39,495 bases of DNA from an uncultured Treponema sp. (GCA_944389965.1 CALXOI010000007.1:1-39495); one strand, 5' to 3'; counted from the stretch's first letter, positions 25,384 through 33,099 are shown. The notes: a model not told the origin generated them from the letters alone. Made by a program: numbers and translations.

Positions 25384-26547
25384 TTATAATACATTTCCTG
25401 AATGTTCAAATATATTCTGTAAAAATATCATTTGTTCTGCCGTTCCAATGGTAATACGCAGAAAATCACTGATACCTGGAGAATCAAACCGGCGGACCAG
25501 AACTCCCTGTTTTTTGATGTATTCGTACGCTGCGGCACCGGAAACACCCGCTTTTGCTGTAAAAATAAAATTGGTTACCGACGGTAAAACATTCCATCCC
25601 CGGGTCTGGAGGAATGCAGAAAATTGTTCCCGGACTGTTACAATTTTTTGTACTGCATCCACGTAATATGGTGTGTTACGGCAGGCTGCACAGCCGGCAA
25701 TTTGGGTAAGTGTATCAACGGGAAAATGGTTGAATGAATCTTTTACCCGGGATAGTATCTGGATCAAACCGGGGGAGGCAACAGCATATCCCAGTCTCAT
25801 TCCGGCAAAAGACATACTTTTGGAAAATGTACGTACAATAACCAGATTATCGAATTCCGCCAGCAGTGACAGACAACTTTCTCCTCCAAAATCTACGTAT
25901 GCTTCATCTATGACGTGGATTCTTCCTGCCGGAGCCCGTGAAAGCAGTGCCCGGATGTCATTACGGGACATTCCGATACCGGTGGGGGCATTAGGATTTG
26001 CAAAGATAATACTGCTGTCCGTTTTTGCGGCTGTTGACAACAAGGCATCCGTATCAAGGCTGAAATCTCCGGTCAGAGATACTTTTTTTACCAGAATATT
26101 GTAGAATCCTGCGTATACGGGATAAAAACTGTAGGTGTGTTCCGGCTGCACAACCGGTCTGTCTCCGTCAAAAAAAGCATAAAATACAAAAGATAATACT
26201 TCATCAGAGCCGTTTCCGGTGAAAATCATGTCTGGTGTTACGGTGAACGGTAGCGCATCCCGTTCATCAGGGGAGACACATCCCTGTCCGCCTGTCCGGG
26301 AACGGGCTAAAACGCCGCCGGTCCGGTTCAGCAAACCTGCAATTTCTGAGCGCAATTCCCCTGAATCCGGGTCGGGATACAAGGCAGGTAAAACCGGTTG
26401 TTTTTGAAGCCGGGCTGTCACGGCAGCCGCAACATCTGGTGGTGGTGGATATGGATTTTCATTCGCATTTAATTTGATATACTCCCTGTCTTTCGGCTGT
26501 TCACCAGGTTTGTAGGGATTCAGCCGGTCAACCCGCTGTGCCTGCAT
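25384..26547 (-). CDS. hisC: Histidinol-phosphate / aromatic aminotransferase (class II)
   Basis: The protein has 387 residues. The ATG at 26547 has a textbook AGGAGG site (positions about 26551-26557) and starts MQAQRVDRLNPYKPGEQ, typical of the family; a longer reading to 26670 would cross the promoter. Key elements are KLNANENPYPPPP (25-37), GNGSDEVLSF (111-120), NPNAPTG (184-190), DEAYVDF (214-220) and the PLP lysine K243 in TFSKSMSFAGMRLGY. It converts imidazole acetol-phosphate and glutamate to histidinol phosphate and 2-oxoglutarate, but no other his genes are nearby, so it may act in aromatic amino-acid transamination. Residues 75-102 form an unusual Gly/Arg/Asp-rich insertion. The promoter and a leader hairpin lie at 26614-26670. 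Confidence 0.93.
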   Translation of the reverse strand: MQAQRVDRLNPYKPGEQPKDREYIKLNANENPYPPPPDVAAAVTARLQKQPVLPALYPDPDSGELRSEIAGLLNRTGGVLARSRTGGQGCVSPDERDALPFTVTPDMIFTGNGSDEVLSFVFYAFFDGDRPVVQPEHTYSFYPVYAGFYNILVKKVSLTGDFSLDTDALLSTAAKTDSSIIFANPNAPTGIGMSRNDIRALLSRAPAGRIHVIDEAYVDFGGESCLSLLAEFDNLVIVRTFSKSMSFAGMRLGYAVASPGLIQILSRVKDSFNHFPVDTLTQIAGCAACRNTPYYVDAVQKIVTVREQFSAFLQTRGWNVLPSVTNFIFTAKAGVSGAAAYEYIKKQGVLVRRFDSPGISDFLRITIGTAEQMIFLQNIFEHSGNVL

Positions 26548-26613
26548 ACGTACCTCCTTTTTATGCAGCAGAACCGCCGGCACAGAGATGTTTTTGCCGG
26601 GGAAAAATGTATT

Positions 26614-26670
26614 GTTCCCAAAAGATGATGGGAACGGTATAATTTTATGGAATAATATCTGCTGCGTCAA
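26614..26670 (-). promoter_or_regulatory. hisC promoter and leader hairpin
   Basis: On the minus strand TTGACG (26665-26670) and TAAAAT (26642-26647) are 17 bases apart. The predicted RNA begins near 26635 with a 6-bp perfect hairpin (GTTCCC / GGGAAC, arms 26630-26635 and 26614-26619, 10-base loop) followed by AATACATTTTT. The hairpin at the extreme 5' end could protect the mRNA or attenuate transcription. No histidine-rich leader peptide is visible. Confidence 0.6.
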
Positions 26671-26696
26671 TGGTAGTGGTGCAGTCTGTCAAAAGA

Positions 26697-26725
26697 TTGA
26701 AAAAATATAATCTTTTTCGTATACT
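26697..26725 (+). promoter_or_regulatory. Promoter of the DUF975-sppA operon
   Basis: TTGAAA (26697-26702) and TATACT (26720-26725) are separated by 17 AT-rich bases. GGGAG at 26731-26735 precedes the ATG at 26741. It diverges from the hisC promoter. Confidence 0.65.
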
Positions 26726-26740
26726 CTGCAGGGAGTATAT

Positions 26741-27403
26741 ATGTTTGATAGAATTGCATACAAACGGAATGCGCGGGATGTGCTGGCAAAGCATTGGACC
26801 GGACCGGTTCTGGTTACACTGGTTACTGCTGTTTTTGTTTTTTTACTGGTGTTACCGGATTATCTGTATACAAATATCGGTTATAATAATTTTTTCAATT
26901 TAGTTTCACTACTGCTTTCTCTTTCTGTCTGCGGTATTCTGTGGTTTGCGTCGGCTGTCTTTTTTTTGTCATTTACAAATGATAATACCATTTCTCTGTC
27001 CTGCTTTTTTGATGCCGTCAACCGGTGGATAACAGGAGCTGCTGCACTATTATGGACAAGTTTGTGGTGTTTTCTGTGGTTTCTGCTGTTTATAATACCA
27101 GGTATTGTCAAAGCCGTTTCATATTCTCAGATATTTTTCATTCTGGCGGAATACCCCGGGCTTTCTGTGCGGAAAGCTCTGAAAATCAGTAAAACAATGA
27201 CAAAGGGTTTTAAAGGTGATTTATTTACAATGTACTTGAGTTTTGCCGGTTGGATGCTCCTTTGTATTTTCAGTTTTGGAATTGGGTTTATCTGGTTGAT
27301 TCCTTATATGATGGCGTCTTTTTCATATGCATACCGTTATTTAAAAACGAATGCAATATCCACCGGCATTTTAGTTGAATCGGATTTTTCAGAAATACAA
27401 TAA
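26741..27403 (+). CDS. DUF975-family integral membrane protein
   Basis: The protein has 220 residues. It begins MFDRIAYKRNARDVLAKHW, a short amphipathic cytoplasmic start typical of the DUF975 family, and then has about five or six hydrophobic helices (about 22-43, 52-78, 95-125, 160-185 and 185-205). A cytoplasmic loop SVRKALKISKTMTKGFKGDLF follows the family pattern of a basic, helix-forming segment between membrane helices. The family is widespread in Gram-positive bacteria and spirochaetes, has no agreed biochemical role, and is often near peptidases. Here it is followed 18 bases later by the signal-peptide peptidase gene, so a role in membrane proteostasis is a reasonable but unproven inference. 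Confidence 0.88.
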   Translation: MFDRIAYKRNARDVLAKHWTGPVLVTLVTAVFVFLLVLPDYLYTNIGYNNFFNLVSLLLSLSVCGILWFASAVFFLSFTNDNTISLSCFFDAVNRWITGAAALLWTSLWCFLWFLLFIIPGIVKAVSYSQIFFILAEYPGLSVRKALKISKTMTKGFKGDLFTMYLSFAGWMLLCIFSFGIGFIWLIPYMMASFSYAYRYLKTNAISTGILVESDFSEIQ

Positions 27404-27421
27404 TCGAGTGGTGTAAAATAT

Positions 27422-28744
27422 ATGGATGATATAAAACAAGAGGGATTTCAGGAAATGTATGATTCCGGTACAGCCGCTCCGGAATTCGACAAAAATCCGG
27501 GACAGGTTTTGAATCCGGAAGGGGAACCCGCCCCGGCATTACCGGCTGCAGCCTCAGAGCCTTTTGAATCAGAAGAAAAAGCCGGGATTGAAAACCGAAA
27601 TCAGCCGGTTGGAATGCCGGAAACCGCGACTCATCAGACAGATGAATCGGAATCCGCCCGGGGAGAGTCTGCTTCACCAGATAAAGGTTCCGGAACAACC
27701 TCTGGAGTGCGTTCCTCTGCGGCAGCGGTAAAAGCTCCCGGTTCCCGTAAAAACAGAAAAGGATTGTTCATTTTATGTATTCTTACCGGCTTGTGTATAA
27801 TATCAAAACTGCTGGCATCGTTTGAATCCGGTACCGGCTTTGGTGAAAACGGTCTGGTTTACAAACCGCTTTCTTTTGTATCTGCATTTTCTGCACATAC
27901 GCCGCATCTTGCTGTCCTGCATATTGAAGGTACAATAGAAGAAAGCAACAGTACGTATGATCAGGCATGGCTGATTGATACAATCAGAACTCTTGCGGAA
28001 ACTCCTTCGTGCTACGGTATTCTACTCTATATAGATTCTCCCGGAGGAGGCGTGTATGAATCGGATGAAGTGTATCTGGAATTATTGGATTACAAAGAGG
28101 TAACCGGCAATCCTGTTCATGCCTATTTGGGACCGCTTGCTGCTTCCGGTGGGTACTATATTGCCTGCGCAGCCGATTACATAACTGCAAACCGGAATAC
28201 GCTGACCGGTTCCATCGGCGTTATTGCGGGACAGTCAATTGATGTTTCCAAGCTGTTGGAAACGTACGGAATCCAAGTTACTACTTTCACTGCAGGAAAA
28301 AACAAAGATATGCTTAGTATGACCCGCCCCGTCACCCCGGAACAGCGGGATATTATGCAGGCTGTTGCAGACGAATGTTATCTGCAGTTTACACAGATTG
28401 TTTCTGACAGCCGGTGTCTGCCGATAGATACTGTCACAGAATTGGCGGACGGGCGGATATATACAGCACAACAGGCGCTGGATAATGGGCTGATAGACAA
28501 TATTGACCGGTTTGATACTGCTGTTGATGAGATGATTCTATTATGCACATCATTTCCGGTTGATGTTATCCATTACTATCCGGAAGAAGAGACATCTCTT
28601 TATCAATATATCATGCAGGGAATAGTCTCTGTGCAGCAGGCACTTACTGCCGGTTCTTTTTCCGGCATAACCCAGCTGATTGCATCTGAGGTAAAAAAAG
28701 TACTGCCGGAAATATCGTATCCGGCGTATTATTATATACCGTAA
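27422..28744 (+). CDS. sppA: Signal peptide peptidase SppA, short form (peptidase S49)
   Basis: The protein has 440 residues. A long hydrophilic, Glu/Pro/Ser-rich N-terminus (1-112) is followed by a transmembrane helix (about 114-132) and the S49 domain (about 162-400). Recognisable parts are LLYIDSPGGGVYESDE (201-216) and PLAASGGYYIACAADY (238-253), with the nucleophile Ser242, and GSIGVI (263-268). The general-base lysine is expected in AGKNKDM, Lys293 or Lys295. The enzyme digests leftover signal peptides at the inner membrane; the single-copy domain length fits the Bacillus-type enzyme that oligomerises. The 112-residue cytoplasmic extension is unusual. It is the second gene after DUF975, and its transcript may run into a structured 300-base 3' region ending at the terminator at 29047-29071. 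Confidence 0.93.
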   Translation: MDDIKQEGFQEMYDSGTAAPEFDKNPGQVLNPEGEPAPALPAAASEPFESEEKAGIENRNQPVGMPETATHQTDESESARGESASPDKGSGTTSGVRSSAAAVKAPGSRKNRKGLFILCILTGLCIISKLLASFESGTGFGENGLVYKPLSFVSAFSAHTPHLAVLHIEGTIEESNSTYDQAWLIDTIRTLAETPSCYGILLYIDSPGGGVYESDEVYLELLDYKEVTGNPVHAYLGPLAASGGYYIACAADYITANRNTLTGSIGVIAGQSIDVSKLLETYGIQVTTFTAGKNKDMLSMTRPVTPEQRDIMQAVADECYLQFTQIVSDSRCLPIDTVTELADGRIYTAQQALDNGLIDNIDRFDTAVDEMILLCTSFPVDVIHYYPEEETSLYQYIMQGIVSVQQALTAGSFSGITQLIASEVKKVLPEISYPAYYYIP

Positions 28745-29046
28745 CAGTAATTTATTGAACGGCGTTGCTGCAACGGCAGGTCAATATTGCTGCAGTTCAG
28801 CAGCAGACAGTATTCAGGCAATGGGCAAAATCATTCAGGGATGTCTGTTTTCAATAGAGCGGGGATCTGCCGGAGAAAACAGTTAATCTCATTTGTGCCG
28901 GTATCTGTAGCGGTCAGGATACTGGTATGGAAAATGGAAGTGGAAAGCCGGACTGAATACTGCTGGAAGAAAGGTTTGCAAACTTCCATTGCAGCGTAGG
29001 TGAAATTTTCAGAAAGATAAATTCTGCGGCACTTAATAACGCTAAA
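28745..29046 (+). other. Structured, non-coding sppA 3' region or small RNA
   Basis: About 300 bases with no credible coding frame precede a terminator. Several inverted repeats are visible: CGTTG/CAACG (28763-28775), a 7-bp hairpin at 28787-28806, and an 8-bp stem CCGGTATC/GATACTGG with a 12-base loop (28898-28925). It may be a long 3' UTR of sppA or a processed small RNA. I found no clear internal promoter and no signature of RNase P RNA, tmRNA or SRP RNA. Confidence 0.4.
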
Positions 29047-29071
29047 ACCGGTTGCCTGTCCGGTCTTTTTT
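29047..29071. terminator. Bidirectional intrinsic terminator
   Basis: A stem ACCGG (29047-29051) / CCGGT (29060-29064) with an eight-base loop is followed by CTTTTTT on the + strand; reading the other way it is followed by TTTT. It can end the sppA transcript and back up termination of the methyltransferase. Confidence 0.7.
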
Positions 29072-29092
29072 ATTTAAATACATATAAAATAC

Positions 29093-29124
29093 GGAGCAAT
29101 CTGCTCCTGCCGTTGAATAGGGCA
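29093..29124 (-). terminator. Terminator-like double hairpin after the methyltransferase
   Basis: GGAGCA (29093-29098) and TGCTCC (29102-29107) form a 6-bp stem with a 3-base loop; an adjacent TGCC/GGCA pair (29108-29111, 29121-29124) can stack on it. On the minus strand the stem is followed by GTATTTTAT, fitting weak termination. The remaining interval to 29297 shows no gene. Confidence 0.5.
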
Positions 29125-29297
29125 GGCATAATTTTGAAAAATTATTCTGAAACGAACCGGATGCAGGTAAACCAAAATATTTCTGTTTGTATTGCCGGAA
29201 AATGTGTTGCCGTGCCTATCAGCTGCTGAAAATACCGGATTGGTTCAGAAAAAAACACAGATACGGTATGTGTTGTTCTTACTGGATATAGTAAGAT

Positions 29298-30236
29298 TTA
29301 TTGCTGGTTTCCGGATAAAATATTCCGGTCAAAAAAAATCCCGTTGCGGTATCCTTGTATGTCAGTATTGTGTCCGGCTTGTTCAAGGCGTTGTTCTGCC
29401 CAAATACAGTACTGTTTTTCTTTTTCTATACCAATATATCGTCTTCCAAGTTTTTTTGCAGTAACGCTTGTCGTTCCAGATCCAAGAAACGGGTCAAATA
29501 CTACACCACCGGCCGTTGAGCTTGCCAATATCATTTTTGCAATTAGTTTTTCCGGCTTCTGGGTAGGATGGGCTGTGTTTTCTGGCATTGACCAGAATGG
29601 GATTGTGATGTCATCCCAAAAATTTGATGGACACGTATCTCTGTATCTTCCGAGATCTGTCTGTTCCCAGCCTTTGGGTTGTCCGCCGGTATGGTACGGG
29701 GCAATTACCCGTTTCCGGATTTTTACTGCATCAAGATTAAATGTGTAACTGTTGCCGGTAGTGGCAAACCAAATGTCTTCCATGCTGTTTTTCCAGTTTG
29801 CTTTTGCTCCCCGGCCTTTTTCCCGCTGCCATGTTATCCTATTCCGTACACAAAAAAAATCTGGTAGAATTCGTCCGATTATCAGGCTTGATTCCCAGTC
29901 ACAACATATATATATGGAAGCTGTTTCTTTCAGAAGCGGTTTTACTGCGGAAATCCACCGGCGGGTATAGTTCTCATATTCTGTCTTACTTACTTTTGCA
30001 AATCGGGTACTGCTGAACGATTTTGTTAAATTGTACGGCGGATCGGCGATGAGTAAATCAACACTGTTGCGGGGAAGCATGGGGCACACAGAGAACATAT
30101 CTCCCAGAATTGTTTTATCTAGTATCTCGGAAATATTATTTTTCGGTTCAACAACCGAGATACAGCGGGAGAGGTAAGAGGTTCCTTCTTCTAATGTTGT
30201 ATTTATTGTTTTGTTTCGACAGGATTTTGCCGGCAT
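29298..30236 (-). CDS. Beta-class DNA methyltransferase (DPPY), no restriction partner seen
   Basis: The protein has 312 residues from an ATG with AAGGAG eight bases upstream. Motif IV DPPY is at 65-68 and motif I (FDPFLGSGTT) at 247-256, the order of the beta class. HPTQKPEKLI precedes motif I. DPPY favours transfer of a methyl group from S-adenosylmethionine to the N6 of adenine; N4-cytosine enzymes usually have SPPY. The target sequence cannot be read from the protein. No endonuclease-like gene lies within several kilobases, so it behaves as an orphan methyltransferase that could mark DNA for regulation or protection. It is preceded by about 345 bases rich in RNA-hairpin potential, downstream of the response regulator. 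Its base composition does not differ strikingly from nearby genes. Confidence 0.92.
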   Translation of the reverse strand: MPAKSCRNKTINTTLEEGTSYLSRCISVVEPKNNISEILDKTILGDMFSVCPMLPRNSVDLLIADPPYNLTKSFSSTRFAKVSKTEYENYTRRWISAVKPLLKETASIYICCDWESSLIIGRILPDFFCVRNRITWQREKGRGAKANWKNSMEDIWFATTGNSYTFNLDAVKIRKRVIAPYHTGGQPKGWEQTDLGRYRDTCPSNFWDDITIPFWSMPENTAHPTQKPEKLIAKMILASSTAGGVVFDPFLGSGTTSVTAKKLGRRYIGIEKEKQYCIWAEQRLEQAGHNTDIQGYRNGIFFDRNILSGNQQ

Positions 30237-30437
30237 ATAAAAACTCCTTGTACAAAATATACAATATATTATAAAACCATATGCTACAATATAGCGGGAA
30301 AAAAAATATTCTATGTACCTGAATTTTTAGACTATCCGGTTGTTTTTCAAAACTCAAGAAATCAGCTGATTATTTATTACGATATTCCATTGTTACGGAA
30401 AATAAAGTGTGTAACTAATCGGTTGGAATAACATTCA

Positions 30438-30562
30438 GATTTATATTACAGTTAAATTTATCAAATCTCGGGAATATCCCGGGTATTATCAACTGTAATC
30501 ATGTTGATAATACCCGGGTTGTTTTCGTTTCCGGTATAACGCTGGTATAGCAGTACCGGAAA
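30438..30562. other. Three tandem hairpins with complementary loops
   Basis: Hairpin 1: 9-bp perfect stem TTTCCGGTA / TACCGGAAA (30528-30536 and 30554-30562) with an inner CTG/CAG pair. Hairpin 2: perfect 16-bp stem (30478-30493 and 30503-30518, arm starting CCCGGG) with a nine-base loop. Hairpin 3: short GATTT/AAATC stem (30438-30442 and 30463-30467) whose loop carries ATTACAGTT (30445-30453). That segment is the exact reverse complement of 30491-30499, which spans the loop of hairpin 2, so a kissing interaction is possible. It lies between the response-regulator stop and the methyltransferase start, both on the minus strand. It may be an extended terminator or a regulatory leader. Confidence 0.6.
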
Positions 30563-30581
30563 TCCCCTCCCACCACATTGT

Positions 30582-31184
30582 TTATTTTTTGAGGCAAGTC
30601 TGAAGTGTAATCAATAAATCTTGCAGAGCTACCGGTTTTCGGAAAAAATTGTATACATTTAATCTTTTTACTTGTTGTTCAATATCGCTGTCCTGTAGTG
30701 CAGTAATAACAATGACTGCCGGATGTCCAAAAGATTCTGTTTCATTTATTTTTCTGCACAGCTCAAAACCATCAACACCTGGTAAATTTAAATCAAGAAT
30801 TACAACATTCGGTTTCTTTGCTGCCAGTAAAGATCCTGCTTCAAATCCGTCATAGGCTTGAAATATTTCAATTCCAGGTAAATGCTTGTTGCAATATTCT
30901 TTAATTACTGCATTCAAACCTGATTCATCTTCTACAATTAGGATTTTCTTTTCCAGATTATCAGGAGTGTTGTGTACCAGTAATTCGTCTGGTACCCGCA
31001 TATTTCGTTCAGACATAAAGTCTGCCAAATCATCCGCATATACACGGTATTGACCGCCTGGCGTACTGTACGCCTTCAGATAACCGTTCCTAATCCAGTT
31101 TATTGCAGTTTGGTTTGCAACCCCGCAAACATTTGCGACTTCTAATGCAGAATAAACAACTGTTTTTTTGTTATCTTTCGCCAT
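30582..31184 (-). CDS. Response regulator: N-terminal MerR/excisionase-type HTH, C-terminal receiver
   Basis: The protein has 200 residues. Residues about 9-58 (SALEVANVCGVANQTAINW, then YLKAYSTPGGQYRV) form a winged helix-turn-helix of the excisionase/MerR kind. Residues about 79-200 are a CheY-like receiver with acidic E85-D86, phosphoacceptor D131 (VILDLNLPG), T161 and K183. Classical regulators have the receiver first; this reversed order is uncommon. The protein probably binds DNA in a way controlled by phosphorylation, in the cytoplasm. No histidine kinase is encoded in the window. A GGAG site precedes the ATG. The upstream 124 bases (31185-31308) are very AT-rich and contain a TTGACT element, but a well-spaced -10 box is not clear. 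Confidence 0.92.
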   Translation of the reverse strand: MAKDNKKTVVYSALEVANVCGVANQTAINWIRNGYLKAYSTPGGQYRVYADDLADFMSERNMRVPDELLVHNTPDNLEKKILIVEDESGLNAVIKEYCNKHLPGIEIFQAYDGFEAGSLLAAKKPNVVILDLNLPGVDGFELCRKINETESFGHPAVIVITALQDSDIEQQVKRLNVYNFFRKPVALQDLLITLQTCLKK

Positions 31185-31308
31185 AACACGCTCCGTATTA
31201 TTAAAATATGTTTTTAATACATTAATTACTATTATATAACAAAATAAAAAGAAACAAAGTCAAATATATGTATTTTTTACGAGAAAATTAAAAAAAAACT
31301 GTCGTGAG

Positions 31309-31914
31309 TTATATTTTAGATATATTTGACTTAATATAGTTTATTGAAAAGCCTTTTTTTCTTAAGGTGAGGATTGTTGATTCAGGGTTTTTGCCCTGCT
31401 TCCGGCATTTTTTTACTGCTTTTTGAAACACAGATAATAATTCTGTTTTTTCAAAAAAAGTATCAACGGCATCTGCTGCTGTTTTTGCATTGATACCTCT
31501 GGCAATTAATTCCATTCTGAGCCGTTCAGGACCTTCTGCGTGATGTATCGCCCTGTTCCGGAGCCATGCTTCGGCAAAGCGCATATCGGATAACCAGCCT
31601 TTTTGCTCAAGATAATCCAATGCAGTTTGAACAGCTGTCTTTTCATACCCTTTACGCAACAGTTTTCCGGTAAGAAGAAACCGGGATTGTTCGCACCGCT
31701 CTAAATATACAGAGGCAGCCCGTTCTGCTGCATAAACATTCCCTGCTTCGATTGTTTGAGCTATTTCTTCGTCGTCCAATTCCCTGCCGGAAAATAAATT
31801 ATTCTGTAATTCACTAGTTATATATGACAGGCGGACAAAAAAACAGGATCCCGTAGAAAGTGTTAGTTTGACACAATCCTCCGAGATCCGGTTTATGGTA
31901 GAAACACAAGCCAC
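31309..31914 (-). CDS. recX: RecX recombination regulator
   Basis: The protein has 201 residues. The pattern is that of RecX: three-helix repeats with YLERCEQSRFLLTGKLLRKGY, ALDYLEQKGWLSDMRFAEAW and an RLRMELIARGI segment. RecX binds RecA filaments and limits recombination; recA is not in the window. Translation starts at a GTG whose G is shared with the rpsI stop (TAGTG at 31912-31916), so expression is probably coupled to rpsI. No separate strong ribosome-binding site is visible. The same order, ribosomal L13-S9-RecX, is known in Treponema, which supports the taxonomic placement. The N-terminal 50 residues (MACVSTINRISEDCVKLTLS) are poorly conserved, as usual in the family. Confidence 0.92.
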   Translation of the reverse strand: MACVSTINRISEDCVKLTLSTGSCFFVRLSYITSELQNNLFSGRELDDEEIAQTIEAGNVYAAERAASVYLERCEQSRFLLTGKLLRKGYEKTAVQTALDYLEQKGWLSDMRFAEAWLRNRAIHHAEGPERLRMELIARGINAKTAADAVDTFFEKTELLSVFQKAVKKCRKQGKNPESTILTLRKKGFSINYIKSNISKI

Positions 31915-32306
31915 TAACGTTTGCTGAACTGGAAGCGACGGCGTGCTCCGCGCTGTCCGTATTTTTTACGTTCAACCATACGGGAATCGCGGGTGAGATA
32001 TCCGTTTGCTTTTAAGGAAGCATAATTTCCCTGATCAACTTGGGTCAGAGCCCGGGACAAACCATGCAGACAGGCTCCTGCTTGACCATTTAATCCGCCT
32101 CCGGTAACGTTAATCAAAACATCAAATTTATTTTCACTGGCAGTAACCATCAATGGTTGGCGTACGACCCGAACCTGTTCCGCAGTTGCAAAATAATCAG
32201 CAACATCTTTACCGTTTACTACAATTTTTCCGGTGCCTTCACGCAGAAATACACGGGCAACGGCAGTCTTTCTTCTTCCTGTTCCAATTCCTATATTCTT
32301 AACCAC
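31914..32306 (-). CDS. rpsI: 30S ribosomal protein S9
   Basis: The protein has 130 residues, the usual length for bacterial S9. It begins MVKNIGIGTGRRKTAVARVF, with the conserved GRRKTA(V/I)ARV motif, and ends in the basic tail KYGQRGARRRFQFSKR, whose final SKR contacts P-site tRNA in the 30S head. It follows rplM by 12 bases, the order found in nearly all bacteria. The downstream recX overlaps its stop codon by one base. It is expressed from the rplM promoter. Confidence 0.98.
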   Translation of the reverse strand: MVKNIGIGTGRRKTAVARVFLREGTGKIVVNGKDVADYFATAEQVRVVRQPLMVTASENKFDVLINVTGGGLNGQAGACLHGLSRALTQVDQGNYASLKANGYLTRDSRMVERKKYGQRGARRRFQFSKR

Positions 32307-32318
32307 GATAGACTCCTA

Positions 32319-32747
32319 TTATATTTCCAGCGGCTGGTGATTTTGCGCTGAATGGGGATGATCTGCTCCCGCATATACTTTTACATTTTTCAGTAATGTG
32401 CGTCCCAACGGTCCTTTCGGCAGCATCCCTTTGATGGCAAGCATCAGTGGTGCTTCAGGATGGCGTTCAATCTTTTTTTCAAATGTAAATGATTTTAAAC
32501 CACCTACATATCCCGTATGATGATAATACATCTTATCAGTTGCCTTTGCACCGGTAACGGCAACTTTATCTGCATTAATAATCACAACAAAGTCTCCCAT
32601 TTCCTGATTGGGAGTATAAGTTACCTTATTTTTACCGCGGAGCATGGCGGCAGCCTTTGCAGCAACGCGTCCTAACGGTTTACCGGTAGCGTCTATAACA
32701 TACCAGTTACGAACCGCGTCGCGTTCATTTACAAAAATCGTTTTCAT
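32319..32747 (-). CDS. rplM: 50S ribosomal protein L13
   Basis: The protein has 142 residues, the family norm. It starts MKTIFVNERDAVRNWYVIDA and contains LGRVAAKAA, GDFVVIINADKV, and the C-terminal LPKGPLGRTLLKNVKVY and HPHSAQNHQP motifs of L13. It is an early assembly protein of the large subunit. It is the first gene of the rplM-rpsI-recX operon; its promoter at 32866-32895 implies a leader of about 110 bases. That leader contains a strong hairpin and may carry autogenous control by L13, as is known in other bacteria. Confidence 0.98.
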   Translation of the reverse strand: MKTIFVNERDAVRNWYVIDATGKPLGRVAAKAAAMLRGKNKVTYTPNQEMGDFVVIINADKVAVTGAKATDKMYYHHTGYVGGLKSFTFEKKIERHPEAPLMLAIKGMLPKGPLGRTLLKNVKVYAGADHPHSAQNHQPLEI

Positions 32748-32813
32748 ATATGTACCTTACAAGTAATAAAATTGTATGCATCGGGATTCCAGCATCGACA
32801 TCCGTCTGCAGCA

Positions 32814-32832
32814 CAAGGGTGAGCAGCCCTTG
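32814..32832 (-). promoter_or_regulatory. Hairpin in the rplM leader, candidate autoregulatory site
   Basis: CAAGGG (32814-32819) and CCCTTG (32827-32832) pair perfectly with a seven-base loop in the mRNA leader, about 65 bases before the start codon. The surrounding leader (32748-32860) contains two copies of GCATCG in direct orientation. Confidence 0.45.
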
Positions 32833-32865
32833 CATAACGTTTTCCACGCAGATATACGGGATATC

Positions 32866-32895
32866 AATATACACCTGTTTATGTAGTTATGTCAA
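32866..32895 (-). promoter_or_regulatory. Promoter of the rplM-rpsI-recX operon
   Basis: A perfect TTGACA (32890-32895, minus strand) and TATATT (32866-32871) are separated by 18 bases. A second TTGACA lies upstream (about 32915-32920). The interval 32896-33099 shows no gene. Confidence 0.65.
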
Positions 32896-33099
32896 GATTT
32901 ATCTCTTTTCTCTTGTCAATAAAGAATATGCACACATACCCTATCAGGGTTCAAAATTTATTTTAAATGATTGGTTTGAGGAGACGGAATAGTTATGAAT
33001 ACCATGAATTTTATTAAGGTTATTTCCGGATGAGTATTCCGCAAATTCCGCACTTATCATTGCTTTTTACCGTGCCCGGAACCCCGTAACCGGAAGCTG

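Noticed and set aside
28787-28999. 70-codon frame in the sppA 3' region
   Set aside because: No ribosome-binding site or recognisable pattern; the region looks non-coding and structured.
28745-29071. RNase P RNA, tmRNA or SRP RNA in the sppA 3' region
   Set aside because: None of their hallmark conserved segments (such as the RNase P GAGGAAAGTC core or a T-arm with CCA) could be found.
29298-30236. The methyltransferase as the modifier of the abundant CCGG sites
   Set aside because: DPPY points to adenine methylation, and CCGG has no adenine, so the link is unsupported.
32750-32992. 80-codon frame on the + strand opposite the rplM leader
   Set aside because: It lies antisense to the promoter and leader of rplM and has no start signal.
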